Shown here one piece after another: positions 1 through 9,080 of a stretch of 64,000 bases of DNA. Within the stretch, counting starts at the first letter, position 1. The number at the start of each line of letters is the position of its first letter. Where the stretch lies: contig NZ_JBBBNY010000003.1 of NCBI RefSeq assembly GCF_037137055.1, forward strand, positions 315,271-379,270, written 5' to 3'. The notes under the pieces were generated by a model. That model saw only the letters and a program-made list of their open reading frames with translations. It was not told where the DNA came from and did not search any database. The DNA is from Frateuria_A yonginensis (GTDB taxonomy: Bacteria > Pseudomonadota > Gammaproteobacteria > Xanthomonadales > Rhodanobacteraceae). Both the position numbers and the translations under genes were made by a program.

Positions 1-333
1 CCCTGGGTACTCAACCAGGACGGCTGCGGCTTTCGCCGCGTGCTGCGGCGGGCGCTCGAGCAGGCACGGTTGCCGTTCCGCGTCGCGGTGGAAGCGTTCG
101 ACCCGATCCTGCGGCATGCGCTGATCGCACGTGGCCTCGGCATCGGCCTCACGGCGGGCGAGTTCCTCAAGGAGAGCCCCTACCGCAAGGCCCTGCGCGT
201 GATCGAGGTACCCGAGTTCAAGGCCGAAGTGCGCGCCTGGCTGGTCCACCGCTCACCCGACGGCCGCCTGGCGGCGCCGCTGACCCACCTCCGCGGCGCA
301 TTGCGGCAGGCGCTCGGTGCGTTCCCCAGCTGA
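1..333 (+). CDS. LysR-family transcriptional regulator, C-terminal part only
   Basis: The frame is open from the first base of the window and ends at a TGA, leaving about 110 residues. They look like the second half of a LysR substrate-binding domain: a stretch WVLNQDGCGFRR, then a hydrophobic segment with GLGIGLTAGEFL (the usual GxGI(A/G)xLP position) and a closing strand VRAWLVHR typical of the effector lobe. The helix-turn-helix and the effector pocket entrance lie outside the window, so neither target nor ligand can be named. Its stop is followed by 364 bp without a gene, then the convergent cusA. The family assignment is by overall pattern and is moderately secure. Confidence 0.7.
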   Translation, partial: PWVLNQDGCGFRRVLRRALEQARLPFRVAVEAFDPILRHALIARGLGIGLTAGEFLKESPYRKALRVIEVPEFKAEVRAWLVHRSPDGRLAAPLTHLRGALRQALGAFPS

Positions 334-697
334 TTCCGGTGTGGTCGGGCGCCCGCTGTGGCCCGTTGCGGCCGAAGCCGCGTGCCGTTCTCTGCCGCTG
401 AAATACCTCAATGGCGGGTTTGTGCCGGTCTGGCATGGCCGCCGCCGCATCCGCGATGGCCCCGGATGCGGCAGGCCAGAAATCACGGGCGCAGGTGAGC
501 TCAGCCGGCAGGCTTTGCCTACCCCGGGCCCGGGACGCGATCCGTTCTGGCCTGTTGCCGGGCGTCACGCTGGCAACCTGTTACCTCTGGCCTGTTTTCC
601 AGCGCCGCATCCGTATCTGCTTGGACCCGAAGCGGACGGCGGGCGGCGCCGAAGGACCTTACAGACAGCAGGTGTGGGAAAGCCCAACCCTCGACCC
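334..697. other. Gene-free stretch between convergent genes
   Basis: No reading frame here looks like a protein. The one structure I see is an imperfect hairpin at about 445-471, CCGCATCC pairing with GGATGCGG across an 11-base loop. It could end transcription from either side but has no T tract. Confidence 0.4.
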
Positions 698-3600
698 TTA
701 TGCGTCCCTTTCCGCCGGGCGCCCTCCCTGCCGCAGGCGGTGCAACACCAGCAAGCGAAATGCGGCAGGCATGACGACCATCGAAAGCAGCGGCGCGGTC
801 AGCATTCCGCCGATCATCGGCGCGGCGATCCGCTGCATCACCTCCGAGCCCGCGCCCTGACCGAGCAGGATCGGGAACAGACCCGCCAGGATCACCGCGA
901 CGGTCATCGCCTTGGGACGCACGCGCTGCACCGCCCCCCCCCGGATGGCGGCGTCCAGTGCCGCAGGACCCGCCTGGGGATCGAGTGCGAGCTGACGATC
1001 CCAGGCCTGGCGCAGGTAGAGCAGCATGACTACGCCGAACTCCGCCGCAACGCCGGCGAGGGCGATGAAGCCGATCAGGGTCGCCACCGAAAGCGCGTGG
1101 CCGAGCAGCCAGACCAGCCAGAGACCGCCGACCAGCGAGAGCGGCACGCTCAGCATGATCAGCAACGCTTCGCTCCAGCGCCAGAACACGAGGTAGATCA
1201 ATCCAAAGATGATCGCCAGCGCGATCGGCACGACCAGCTTCAGGCGCTGCATGGCGCTGGCCAGATATTCGAACTGGCCCGACCAGGCGAGCGTCACGCC
1301 GGGCGGCAACGGTACCTGTCGCGCGACCGTGCGCTGCAGATCGGCGACCACCGCCGCGAGATCGCGACCTGCGTTGTCGACGTAGACATAAGTGGCAAGT
1401 TGCCCGTTTTCGCTCTTGAGCATGGGCGGCCCCGCCACCACCGAGACGTCGGCGACCTGGCCCAGCGTCAGCTGGGCGCCGCCGGGCGCCACGATCGGCA
1501 GCTGCCGGAGTGCCGCGACCGAATCACGGTCGTTGCGAGGGTAGCGGAGCACGATCGGATAGCGTTCGCGTCCCTCCACGGTCTGCCCGATCGGTGCGCC
1601 GCCGACGACGGTGGCGATCGTTCGCTGCACCCCCGCCTGGGTCAGGCCATAGCGGGCGGCGTCCAGCGGACGGATGCGCACGTCGACGTAGCGTCCGCTG
1701 GCGGCACGCTCGGCGACCGCGGAACGTACGCCCGGTACCTGGCGCGCGACGCGCTCGATGCGGTCGGCCACCGTCTGCAGGATGGCGGGATCCGTGCCAA
1801 GCACCTTGATACCGATCGGACTCTTGATACCGGTCGCCAGCATGTCGATACGGTTGCGGATGGGCGGCACGAACAGATTGGTCAGTCCGGGGACCTTGAC
1901 GGCCTTGTCGAGCTCCTGCCGGAGCCTTTCCATCGTCATGCCCGGACGCCACTGGCTTTCGGGCTTGAAGGTAATCGTGGTCTCGAACATCTCCAGCGGG
2001 GCCGGATCGGTGGCGGTCTCTGCGCGGCCGGCCTTGCCGAACACGTGCGCCACTTCCGGCACCGTCTTGATCATGCGGTCGGTCAGCTGCAGCAGCTGGG
2101 CCGCCTTGCCCGCGGACAATCCGGGCAACGCGGTGGGCATGTACAGCAGCGTGCCCTCGTCCATCGCCGGCATGAACTCGCTGCCGAGCCGGCTCGACGG
2201 CAGGAGGGCGCTGAGCAGCAACACGCCGGCGACGAGCAGGGTGGCCTTGGGGAAACGCAGCACCGTGTCCAGCACGGGCCGATAGGCACGGACCAGGCCG
2301 CGGTTGATCGGATTCTCGTACTCGGCGCGGATGCGCCCGCGCACCAGGTAGCCCATCAGCACCGGCACCAGCGTCACCGCCAGGCCGGCCGCGGCCGCCA
2401 TCGCGTAGGTCTTGGTGAAGGCCAGCGGCGAGAACAGCTTGCCTTCCTGGCCCTGCAGCGCGAACACGGGCACGAACGACAACGCGATGATCATCAGGCT
2501 CACGAACAGCGCCGGGCCGACCTCGGCCGAGGACACGGCGATCAGCGACCAGCGCTCTCCGCCCTGCGGCTCGCGGCCGTCATGGCTTTCGCGCCAGTGC
2601 TCCAGGTGCTTGTGTGCGTTCTCGATCATCACCACCGCGGCGTCCACCATCGCGCCGATCGCGATGGCGATGCCGCCCAGCGACATCAGGTTGGCGGACA
2701 CGCCCTGCAGGTGCATGACGATGAACGCGGCCAGCACGCCCAGCGGCAGGCTGACCACGGCGACCAGCGCCGAACGCAGGTGGCCCAGGAACAGGGCGCA
2801 GACCAGCGCGACGACCAGAAACTCCTCGATCAGCTTGCCCCAGACGTTCTCCACCGCCGCGTCGATCAGTTGCGCGCGATCGTAGGTGGGCACGATCTCC
2901 ACGCCCGGCGGCAGGCTGCGCTTGAGTTCCGTGAGCCTGGCCTTGACCGCTGCGATCGCCGCCCGGGCGTTCTTGCCCGAGCGCAACACCACCACGCCGC
3001 CGGCCACCTCGCCCTGGCCGTCCAGTTCGGCGATGCCGCGGCGGAAGCTGGGGCCGCGGCGCACGCTGGCCACGTCGCGCAGCAGCACCGGCACGCCCTG
3101 GGCGTTGGCGGTGATCGGCACCTGTTCGAAGGCCTCGCGCGTGCGCAGGTAGCCTTCGCTGCGCACCATCAATTCGGCCTCGCCCTGTTCGATCACCGAA
3201 CCGCCATTGGCGCCGTTGGCGGCACCGATCGCGTCGACCAGTTGCTGCACGGTGACGCCGCGCGCTGCCAGTGCCTGCGGGTCCGGCACGATCTGCCAGG
3301 CGCGCTCCATGCCGCCGATGCTGGCGACCTCCGCCACGTCCGGCACCGTTTTCAGCTGGTAGCGCAGGAACCAGTCCTGCAGGGCACGCAGCTGGCCGAG
3401 GTCGTGCCGGCCGCTGCGGTCGACCAGCGCGTACTCGTAGATCCAGCCCAGGCCGGTCGCGTCGGGCCCCAGCGCGGGGTTGACCTCGGCCGGCAGGCTG
3501 GCGCGCACCTGGCTCAGGTACTCGAGCACGCGCGAGCGCGCCCAGTAGAGGTCGGTACGGTCGTCGAACAGCACGTAGACGTAGGAGTCGCCGAAGAACG

Positions 3601-3856
3601 AATAGCCGCGCACCGTCTTCGCGCCGGGCACCGACAGCATCGTGGTGGCCAGCGGATAGGTGACCTGGTCTTCGACTACCTGTGGCGACTGCCCCGGCCA
3701 GGACGTGCGGATGATCACCTGGGTGTCGGAAAGATCGGGAAGCGCGTCGATCGGCGTGCGCAGCACGGCAAACACGCCGGCCAGGGCGAGCGCCAGGGCC
3801 GCCAGCAGCACGCACAGGCGGTGGCGGATCGAGGCACGGATGAGGGCGCCGATCAT
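698..3856 (-). CDS. cusA: Copper/silver-type RND efflux transporter (CusA/CzcA family)
   Basis: Inner-membrane proton-driven pump of the heavy-metal efflux group of RND proteins, about 1052 residues, the normal length. It opens with MIGALIRASIRHR and a first membrane helix, followed by DALPDLSDTQVIIRTSWPG, the family signature before the first periplasmic loop. The proton-relay helix reads GAMVDAAVVMIENAHKHLE, the form found in CusA-like (Cu/Ag) pumps rather than multidrug pumps. The ATG overlaps the stop of the upstream cusB by four bases (ATGA), so the start is well fixed and the two are translationally coupled. It is the last gene of a minus-strand operon CopL-like-cusC-cusB-cusA. Metal choice (Cu/Ag rather than Co/Zn/Cd) is inferred from this helix and from the neighbours. 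Confidence 0.93.
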   Translation of the reverse strand: MIGALIRASIRHRLCVLLAALALALAGVFAVLRTPIDALPDLSDTQVIIRTSWPGQSPQVVEDQVTYPLATTMLSVPGAKTVRGYSFFGDSYVYVLFDDRTDLYWARSRVLEYLSQVRASLPAEVNPALGPDATGLGWIYEYALVDRSGRHDLGQLRALQDWFLRYQLKTVPDVAEVASIGGMERAWQIVPDPQALAARGVTVQQLVDAIGAANGANGGSVIEQGEAELMVRSEGYLRTREAFEQVPITANAQGVPVLLRDVASVRRGPSFRRGIAELDGQGEVAGGVVVLRSGKNARAAIAAVKARLTELKRSLPPGVEIVPTYDRAQLIDAAVENVWGKLIEEFLVVALVCALFLGHLRSALVAVVSLPLGVLAAFIVMHLQGVSANLMSLGGIAIAIGAMVDAAVVMIENAHKHLEHWRESHDGREPQGGERWSLIAVSSAEVGPALFVSLMIIALSFVPVFALQGQEGKLFSPLAFTKTYAMAAAAGLAVTLVPVLMGYLVRGRIRAEYENPINRGLVRAYRPVLDTVLRFPKATLLVAGVLLLSALLPSSRLGSEFMPAMDEGTLLYMPTALPGLSAGKAAQLLQLTDRMIKTVPEVAHVFGKAGRAETATDPAPLEMFETTITFKPESQWRPGMTMERLRQELDKAVKVPGLTNLFVPPIRNRIDMLATGIKSPIGIKVLGTDPAILQTVADRIERVARQVPGVRSAVAERAASGRYVDVRIRPLDAARYGLTQAGVQRTIATVVGGAPIGQTVEGRERYPIVLRYPRNDRDSVAALRQLPIVAPGGAQLTLGQVADVSVVAGPPMLKSENGQLATYVYVDNAGRDLAAVVADLQRTVARQVPLPPGVTLAWSGQFEYLASAMQRLKLVVPIALAIIFGLIYLVFWRWSEALLIMLSVPLSLVGGLWLVWLLGHALSVATLIGFIALAGVAAEFGVVMLLYLRQAWDRQLALDPQAGPAALDAAIRGGAVQRVRPKAMTVAVILAGLFPILLGQGAGSEVMQRIAAPMIGGMLTAPLLSMVVMPAAFRLLVLHRLRQGGRPAERDA

Positions 3857-5178
3857 GGATGCTTCTCCATGGGCATGCCCGGCATGGCGGTGCTGGAGGA
3901 GCCGGCGGGCATGCCATGCGCGTCGTGCATGGCGCCACCGGGCGGGCCGGCCGCTGCACGGGAGCTGTCGAGCCGATCCAGCGCGCCGGACAGGCTGGCT
4001 TCCGAATCGATGAGGAACTGCCCCGAGACCACTACCTGCTCTCCACCGTGCAGGCCTTCCACGATCTCCGTGTAGCCGCCCGCCGAGCGCCCGGTGCGCA
4101 CGGCAACCGCGCGGAATCGCCCGTCGCCCTCGGCGAGGATCACCCGGTTGCTGTCCGCACCGGCGACGATCAGCGCATCGTCCGGCACCACCGGGCGCGC
4201 CGAGGCTGCGGCCGGTTGCAGGCGGACGTTGGCGAACATGCCGGGGCTCAGCGCGCCGTCCGCGTTGTCCACCACGATACGTGCGCGCTGGGTACGCGTG
4301 GCGTTGTCCACGTCCGGCAGCAGGCTCTCCACGGAACCCCGGAACGTCCGCCCCGGTACCGCATCGGCGGTGACGCTGACCGGCGTGCCATTGCGCACGA
4401 TGCCGGCCAGGCCTTGCGGCAACGCGGCCTCGATCCACACGCTGGCGAGCCCGTTGACCGCCATCAGAGTCTGGCCAGCGCCGACGCGTTGCCCCTCGCC
4501 CACCTCCAGCGTGGCAACGACGCCGGCTTGCGGCGCATGCAGCGTGATGGTGGCGCCGGAACCGCGCCCGGCCGAACGCAGGTCGGCCGCGGAAAGGCCC
4601 ATCGCCTGCAACCGCGCGCGCGCCGCGGCACGCAGCGCCCGGCCGTCGGCGGATTGCGCATGCTCGAGTGCCTGGTATTCGGCGACCGCGCTGCTCCATT
4701 GCGGCGCCAGCAGTGCGACCAGCGGCTCGCCCGCAGCGACACGGGTATAGGGTGCCTTGACGTACAGCTTCTGCACGATGGCATCGACGCGGGCACTGAC
4801 AATGGAGGCGCGGCGCAGGTCCCACCCCACCGTGCCGGGCACGTCGATGGTCCCGGCCAGCGACCGCCGTTCGACGGTCGCGGTGCGCAACCCGAGGTTC
4901 TGCACGGTCGCGGGGTCGATGCGCACGCCGCCGGCGCTTTCCTCGTCGGCGTACCTGGGCACCATCTGCATGCCCATGGGCGAGAGACCCGGGTGATCGA
5001 AGTGCTGGTCGGGCACCATCGTGTCGTACCAGTACAGCACCTTGCGCTGCGGTTGGGCCGGCGCGCCGGCGGAGGCCATGGCAGGCGCCTGGTGGCGGCC
5101 GACGAGGTAGCCGGCCGCGAGCAGCGCCAGCGCCAGCGCCAGAACGACAAAGGCAAGCAGGATCGACGGGCGCTTCAT
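3853..5178 (-). CDS. cusB: Efflux RND periplasmic adaptor subunit (CusB family)
   Basis: Membrane-fusion protein linking the CusA pump to the CusC channel, about 441 residues. The N-terminal signal anchor MKRPSILLAFVVLALALALL is followed at about residues 45-75 by the small metal-binding module of CusB proteins (YWYDTMVPDQHFDHPGLSP then MGMQMVPRYADEE). Barrel-sandwich and beta-barrel segments follow. The last 30 residues are rich in His and Met (MHDAHGMP, MPGMPMEKHP), a likely extra copper site. The ATG overlaps the cusC stop by four bases and the TGA overlaps cusA, so the three proteins are made from one coupled message. The Met-rich ends favour Cu(I)/Ag(I) as cargo. Confidence 0.9.
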   Translation of the reverse strand: MKRPSILLAFVVLALALALLAAGYLVGRHQAPAMASAGAPAQPQRKVLYWYDTMVPDQHFDHPGLSPMGMQMVPRYADEESAGGVRIDPATVQNLGLRTATVERRSLAGTIDVPGTVGWDLRRASIVSARVDAIVQKLYVKAPYTRVAAGEPLVALLAPQWSSAVAEYQALEHAQSADGRALRAAARARLQAMGLSAADLRSAGRGSGATITLHAPQAGVVATLEVGEGQRVGAGQTLMAVNGLASVWIEAALPQGLAGIVRNGTPVSVTADAVPGRTFRGSVESLLPDVDNATRTQRARIVVDNADGALSPGMFANVRLQPAAASARPVVPDDALIVAGADSNRVILAEGDGRFRAVAVRTGRSAGGYTEIVEGLHGGEQVVVSGQFLIDSEASLSGALDRLDSSRAAAGPPGGAMHDAHGMPAGSSSTAMPGMPMEKHP

Positions 5179-6449
5179 GGCGCGCTCTCCTCGGAAGGCA
5201 TCAGGTAGGCCAGTGCGGCCCAGGCTCGGGCGTGGGCGGCCAGCGCATCGGCATAGGCCAGGCGGTGCTCGATCTGGTCGCGGCGCGCGTCCAGCCAGGG
5301 TTGCAGGCCGCCGCCGCCGCGGTAGGCGGCCAGCGCGGCGCTGACCCGGTCGTGGTCCAGCGGCAGCAGCGTGTCGCGGTAACGCGCCAGCTGTGCGCCC
5401 CAGCCCTGCCAGTCCGCGATGGCGCGCGCCACCGCTTCGCGCTGGGCACGGCGCGCATCCTCGTGGGCGAACGCCACCGCATCGCGCTGCGCCTGCCGCG
5501 CGCTGATGCCCCGGTCCTGCCGGTTGCGCGTGAACAGCGGCAGGCTCACGCCGACCTGCAGCATCACCATGTCGGGACGGCCGAGGGCGCGCTGGCCATA
5601 GCTGGCGCTCACGCTCCAGTCCGGGTGCTTCGCCGCACGCGCGCGGTCCAGTTCCGCCTGCGCCAGTTGCTCGCGCGCCTGCCAGGCCTGCAGCGGTGCC
5701 TGGCGGTCGACGTCCTGCTCGAGCTCGTCCGGCGAAACCGGGAGGCGGTCGAAGTCCGGCGCTTCGGCCAGCGTGGGCGCGGGGTCGCCGAGCCAGCGTT
5801 GCAGGCCGGCGCGTGCCGCCGCCCGCTCCGCGTCGACGCCGGCGATGCGGTTGTCCAGCGCCGCCGCCTCGGCGCGGGCGGCCAGGGCGTCGGCGGCGCT
5901 GCCGACGCCACCGCGCAGGCGCGCCTGCGTGAGCGTGACGGCCAGGACGCTTTCCCCGCGCAGTTCTTCCAGCAGGTCGCGTTTGCGCTGGGCCGCCCAC
6001 AACGCGATCCAGGCCTCCGCCACGCGCTGGTGGACGGCCTGCGCGGTGAGCGTGCGCTGCGCTTCGGCCGCGCCGATGCGGGCGTCGGCAAGGCCTCGCT
6101 CGGCCTCGCGCGAGGCGCGCGAGGGGATCGCCTGCATCACGCCGAGCGTGCGCATGGTCATCGGGTCGGAGGCGATGCCGAAGGCGCCCGGTCCGGTGAC
6201 GGGGTAGTTCGAGACGCCGGCGGTCAGCGACGGATCCGGCAGACGGCCGGCACGCATCGCTTCCTCGCGGGCGGCGTCGATGTCGGCGCTGCTGGCGGCC
6301 AGCAACGGCGCCCGGGCGGTGCCCTGGCGTACCGCCTCATCGAGCGTCAAGGGTGTTTGCGCGGCGTGCGCCGCGGCGGCCATTGCCCAGGCGAGGGCCA
6401 TGGCCAGGCCCGGCGCGGCAGCGCGCCAGGCGGCGAAACGGGACGACAT
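5175..6449 (-). CDS. cusC: TolC-family outer-membrane channel (CusC-like)
   Basis: Outer-membrane efflux channel of about 424 residues. A signal peptide (MSSRFAAWRAAAPGLAMAL then AHA|AQ) precedes two alpha-helical repeats rich in Ala, Gln, Arg and Glu, with PLTLDEAVRQGTARAPLL at the start of the first repeat as in TolC proteins. Three starts are possible. The chosen ATG at 6449 has GGGAG seven bases upstream; the ATG next to it at 6452 is nearly as good; the longer frame from 6500 adds residues unlike a signal peptide. The stop overlaps cusB by four bases. It is CusC/CzcC-like, and is named by its place in the operon. Confidence 0.88.
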   Translation of the reverse strand: MSSRFAAWRAAAPGLAMALAWAMAAAAHAAQTPLTLDEAVRQGTARAPLLAASSADIDAAREEAMRAGRLPDPSLTAGVSNYPVTGPGAFGIASDPMTMRTLGVMQAIPSRASREAERGLADARIGAAEAQRTLTAQAVHQRVAEAWIALWAAQRKRDLLEELRGESVLAVTLTQARLRGGVGSAADALAARAEAAALDNRIAGVDAERAAARAGLQRWLGDPAPTLAEAPDFDRLPVSPDELEQDVDRQAPLQAWQAREQLAQAELDRARAAKHPDWSVSASYGQRALGRPDMVMLQVGVSLPLFTRNRQDRGISARQAQRDAVAFAHEDARRAQREAVARAIADWQGWGAQLARYRDTLLPLDHDRVSAALAAYRGGGGLQPWLDARRDQIEHRLAYADALAAHARAWAALAYLMPSEESAP

Positions 6450-6520
6450 CATGGTACTCCCGAAGATCCGAGACATCCCGCGCCCGCAGGCACGGGTCAC
6501 GTGGCGGGATCAGCCGCGAT

Positions 6521-6940
6521 CTAGATCAGGAGTGAGCAGAACAGGAGCGAAGCGGGTGGTGGTGGCGCACGCAGCCGGTACGACCGTTCCGATGCACGCC
6601 CCCGCGGGGCGCGGGCCATGGGCAGGACCGGCAGTGGCGCCGGCAGGGCGGCCAGCAGGCTCGGAGGTACCGTATGGGTGCGTGCTTCCGGCTGGGCTGC
6701 ATGGTCGGCCTGGCAATGGGCCTGACACATGGGAGCCTGGGTGGGCTGCGCGTGCATCGAGCCGCAGTCGCTGTTCAGGGCCGCGTGGCTGGCCGGCGCG
6801 GGCATCGAGGGCATGCCAGTCCCGGGCGCCACGGAGCAGGCGTAGGCGGCCAGCGCCACTTGCTGCCAGAACAGCAGCAACGCCACCAGCCACGAGAGCT
6901 GGCGGCGAGTGCGCGGACGGAGGCGATGCTTGCGACGCAT
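6521..6940 (-). CDS. CopL-like Cys/His/Met-rich exported protein at the head of the copper operon
   Basis: A 139-residue protein with an N-terminal membrane or signal segment (LSWLVALLLFWQQVALAAYA). A short region rich in putative copper ligands follows: GTGMPSMP, DCGSMHAQP and MCQAHCQADHAAQ. The tail is Pro/Ala-rich and ends in hydrophobic residues. In xanthomonads a protein of this shape, CopL, precedes copper genes and takes part in copper-responsive expression. Here it lies 71 bp ahead of cusC on the same strand. Similarity to CopL is judged from composition and position only; it may simply be a periplasmic copper binder. I saw no clear CueR-type operator in the region upstream. Confidence 0.6.
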   Translation of the reverse strand: MRRKHRLRPRTRRQLSWLVALLLFWQQVALAAYACSVAPGTGMPSMPAPASHAALNSDCGSMHAQPTQAPMCQAHCQADHAAQPEARTHTVPPSLLAALPAPLPVLPMARAPRGRASERSYRLRAPPPPASLLFCSLLI

Positions 6941-7157
6941 GGCGCCATCCTACACCGCCCTGATGGCCGGACCCGCGTCCAGGGTTGCTCGCCGCTTCAT
7001 GGCCCTCTCACTTGCACGCACGGCCCGGCGCTGGCCAGCGGGAGAGTCGGTTTCAAGGGAGCGTGGTCCATGGCCGGCGCGACCAACCGGCGGTGAAGCG
7101 GACACGCTGACCGCCCCACCACTGCTATCGCCTGGGCGCGACCTCACCACCCGTACT

Positions 7158-8564
7158 TCAGGCGAACTTTCCGATCAGCTCGTGCAGTCGCGTGCATGCG
7201 GACGGGAGTGTCGCTTCGTTCACGGTGGCGATGCCGAGCAGCAGTCCCGACTGGTGCGTTCCGCCGGGGTGGAACCAGGTCGACAGGGGTTCGGGCGCGA
7301 GACCCCGGGTGCGGGCTTCGTGGGCCACGGCGGCATCCGGCACGTCGTCGGGCAGCCGCAGCAGGGCGGCCAGGCCGCCGATCTGCACGCGGTAGCCCTT
7401 CCGCTCCAGCGCCGACTGCAACGCATCGCCCCGCGCGGCGTACACCCGCTTCATGCGGCGCAGGTGCCGCATGTAGTGCCCCTCCCGCATGAACGTCGCG
7501 ACGGCTTGCTGCACGGCCGGGCCCGGCGCCGACCCCAGGCACATCGCGACCTCGGCGAAGCGCTCCCCCAGCCCGGCCGGAGCCACCACGAAGCCGAGCC
7601 GCAGCGCGGGGCTGATGGTCTTGCTGAACGAGCCGATGTGGATCACGCGGCCGCCGCGGTCCAGCGAGGCCAGGGCCGGCGCGGCACGGCGCTTGAGTTG
7701 CAGCTCGCCCAGGTAGTCGTCCTCGACGATCCAGGCGCCGGTGCGCGCCGCCCAGGCGATCAGTTCGGTGCGCCGGCGCAGCGAAAGCGTCGCGCCAAGC
7801 GGAGCCTGCTGGCCCGGCGTCACCAGGGCCAGGGCCGCATCGGGCGCGCATTCGATGCCGGCGGCGACGTCGATGCCCTCCTCGTCCACCGGCACCGGGA
7901 CGGGGGCGACCCGCGCCAGTTCGAGCGCGCGGCGGCTCTGGAAGAAGCCCGGGTTCTCCATCCAGGCCCGACCGCCCTCCGCGCCCAGCACCTGCAACGC
8001 GAGAGCGAGCCCGCCGGCGAAGCCCGCCGTGACGAAGACCTGCGAAGGTCGGCATTCGAGCCCGCGGGCCAGGGCCAGGTGCGCGGCGATCTCGCGCCGC
8101 AGTTCCACCTCGCCGCGCGGATCGGGATACACCGCCGGCGCGGCCGCCTCGGCGCGCGCCGTCTGCGCGCGCAGGCGGGCCAGCAGGCGGGTCGGGAAGC
8201 CGTCCGAGGCAGGCACGCCCATCTGGAAAACTCCGGGTGCGGCCAGCAGGTGCCGATAGGCCGCAGGCGGCGAATCACCATCCGCCGGGGGCATCGGCAG
8301 GCCGGCCAGCACCGGGTGATCGGCGACCCGCGTGCCGCCGGGTCGCGAGGAGACGATGACCTGCGCGTCGGCCAGCCGCTCGTAGGCGGCCTTCACGGTT
8401 CCCCGGGCCACGCCCAGTTGCGCCGCCAGGGCCAGCCATGAGGGCAATCGGGTGCCCGGCGCGAGCGCTCCGCTGCCGATTGCCGCCAGGATCCCGAGGC
8501 GGATCTGCTCGGTCAGGGTGGTCGCGGCGGAACGGTCCAGCCGGATGTCGAGCACGGAGGTCAT
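7158..8564 (-). CDS. MocR-type regulator: GntR wHTH fused to class I aminotransferase domain
   Basis: A 468-residue transcription regulator. Residues 1 to about 75 form a GntR winged helix (LTEQIRLGILAAIGSGALAPG, then LGVARGTVKAAYERL). Residues from about 110 to the end form a fold-type I aminotransferase-like domain that binds PLP. The PLP lysine sits in GSFSKTISP at about residue 315 and the NPGFFQ segment is present. MocR proteins usually control a divergent or adjacent gene in response to PLP or an amine ligand. Here it starts 90 bp from a divergent three-gene operon, which is its most likely target. It could be a PdxR homologue, but no pdxS/pdxT or other vitamin B6 gene is nearby. Confidence 0.88.
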   Translation of the reverse strand: MTSVLDIRLDRSAATTLTEQIRLGILAAIGSGALAPGTRLPSWLALAAQLGVARGTVKAAYERLADAQVIVSSRPGGTRVADHPVLAGLPMPPADGDSPPAAYRHLLAAPGVFQMGVPASDGFPTRLLARLRAQTARAEAAAPAVYPDPRGEVELRREIAAHLALARGLECRPSQVFVTAGFAGGLALALQVLGAEGGRAWMENPGFFQSRRALELARVAPVPVPVDEEGIDVAAGIECAPDAALALVTPGQQAPLGATLSLRRRTELIAWAARTGAWIVEDDYLGELQLKRRAAPALASLDRGGRVIHIGSFSKTISPALRLGFVVAPAGLGERFAEVAMCLGSAPGPAVQQAVATFMREGHYMRHLRRMKRVYAARGDALQSALERKGYRVQIGGLAALLRLPDDVPDAAVAHEARTRGLAPEPLSTWFHPGGTHQSGLLLGIATVNEATLPSACTRLHELIGKFA

Positions 8565-8654
8565 GCTTCATGGTACATCCGTTTTTCCACTTTATGGTTC
8601 TTTTCCTTGAACCGTGTCGGGCGCAAGATCGCGGCCTCCCCAAGGAGGCCATCC
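8565..8654. promoter_or_regulatory. Divergent control region between the MocR regulator and the cupin operon
   Basis: This 90-bp gap is AT-rich compared with its surroundings. It holds a direct repeat ATGGTAC (8570-8576) and ATGGTTC (8594-8600), 24 bp apart, and an inverted partner GAACCGT at 8609-8615. Direct repeats at this sort of distance are the usual operator form of MocR regulators. An AAGGAGG ribosome site at 8642-8648 serves the cupin gene. The operator role is inference. Confidence 0.45.
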
Positions 8655-9071
8655 ATGAAAGCCCGACACGTTCTCGCCACCCTGCTGGCCGCTGCCTCGG
8701 TTTCGTTCGCCGGCGTCGCCGCTGCGCACGCCCCCGGCGGCACGGCCAGGCCCGCCTTCTCGCACGCGATCCCCAACATCCCCGGCAAGTCGCTGGTCGC
8801 GGTGGAGGTGACCTATCCGCCCGGCGGCGCCTCGGCACCGCACACCCATGCCAGGTCGGCCTTCATCTACGCCTACGTCGTCTCCGGCGCGATCGAGAGC
8901 CAGGTGGATGATGGCCCGGTGCGCGTCTACAAGGCGGGCGAGTCCTTCTACGAGGCGCCCGGCGCCCATCACCGGGTGAGCCGCAACGCCAGCAAGACCG
9001 AGCCCGCCAGGCTGCTCGCCGTGTTCGTCCTCGACACCGGCGACGCCCCCCTCACCACCCCCGACAAATAG
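8655..9071 (+). CDS. Secreted cupin-domain protein
   Basis: A 138-residue protein. A signal peptide (MKARHVLATLLAAASVSF ending at AHA) is followed by a single cupin barrel. The metal-site residues are visible as PHTHARSAFIYAYVVSG (HxH and a following aromatic strand) and as the later GAHHRVSRN. The start at 8655 is fixed by an AAGGAGG site six bases upstream; the longer frame from 8607 would put charged residues ahead of the signal peptide. It is the first gene of an operon with an AhpD-like and an HD-domain protein, and is divergent from the MocR regulator. The substrate is unknown; small cupins of this type include oxidoreductases and binding proteins. Confidence 0.8.
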   Translation: MKARHVLATLLAAASVSFAGVAAAHAPGGTARPAFSHAIPNIPGKSLVAVEVTYPPGGASAPHTHARSAFIYAYVVSGAIESQVDDGPVRVYKAGESFYEAPGAHHRVSRNASKTEPARLLAVFVLDTGDAPLTTPDK

Positions 9072-9080
9072 GTGCCTGCC

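Noticed and set aside
430..475. Possible sigma54 promoter (CTGGCATGGCC) near 430
   Set aside because: There is no TTGC or similar at the required 12-bp distance, and no gene follows in that direction.
317..4075. Plus-strand open frame of 1252 codons opposite cusA
   Set aside because: It is the antisense shadow of cusA/cusB in GC-rich DNA: composition is Arg/His/Gln-rich with no family features, while the minus strand encodes a clear RND pump.
6941..7157. CueR- or CopR-type operator upstream of the copper operon
   Set aside because: A TTGAAA hexamer is present on the minus strand near 7055, but I found no dyad of the MerR family and no -10 at the 19-bp distance CueR needs.
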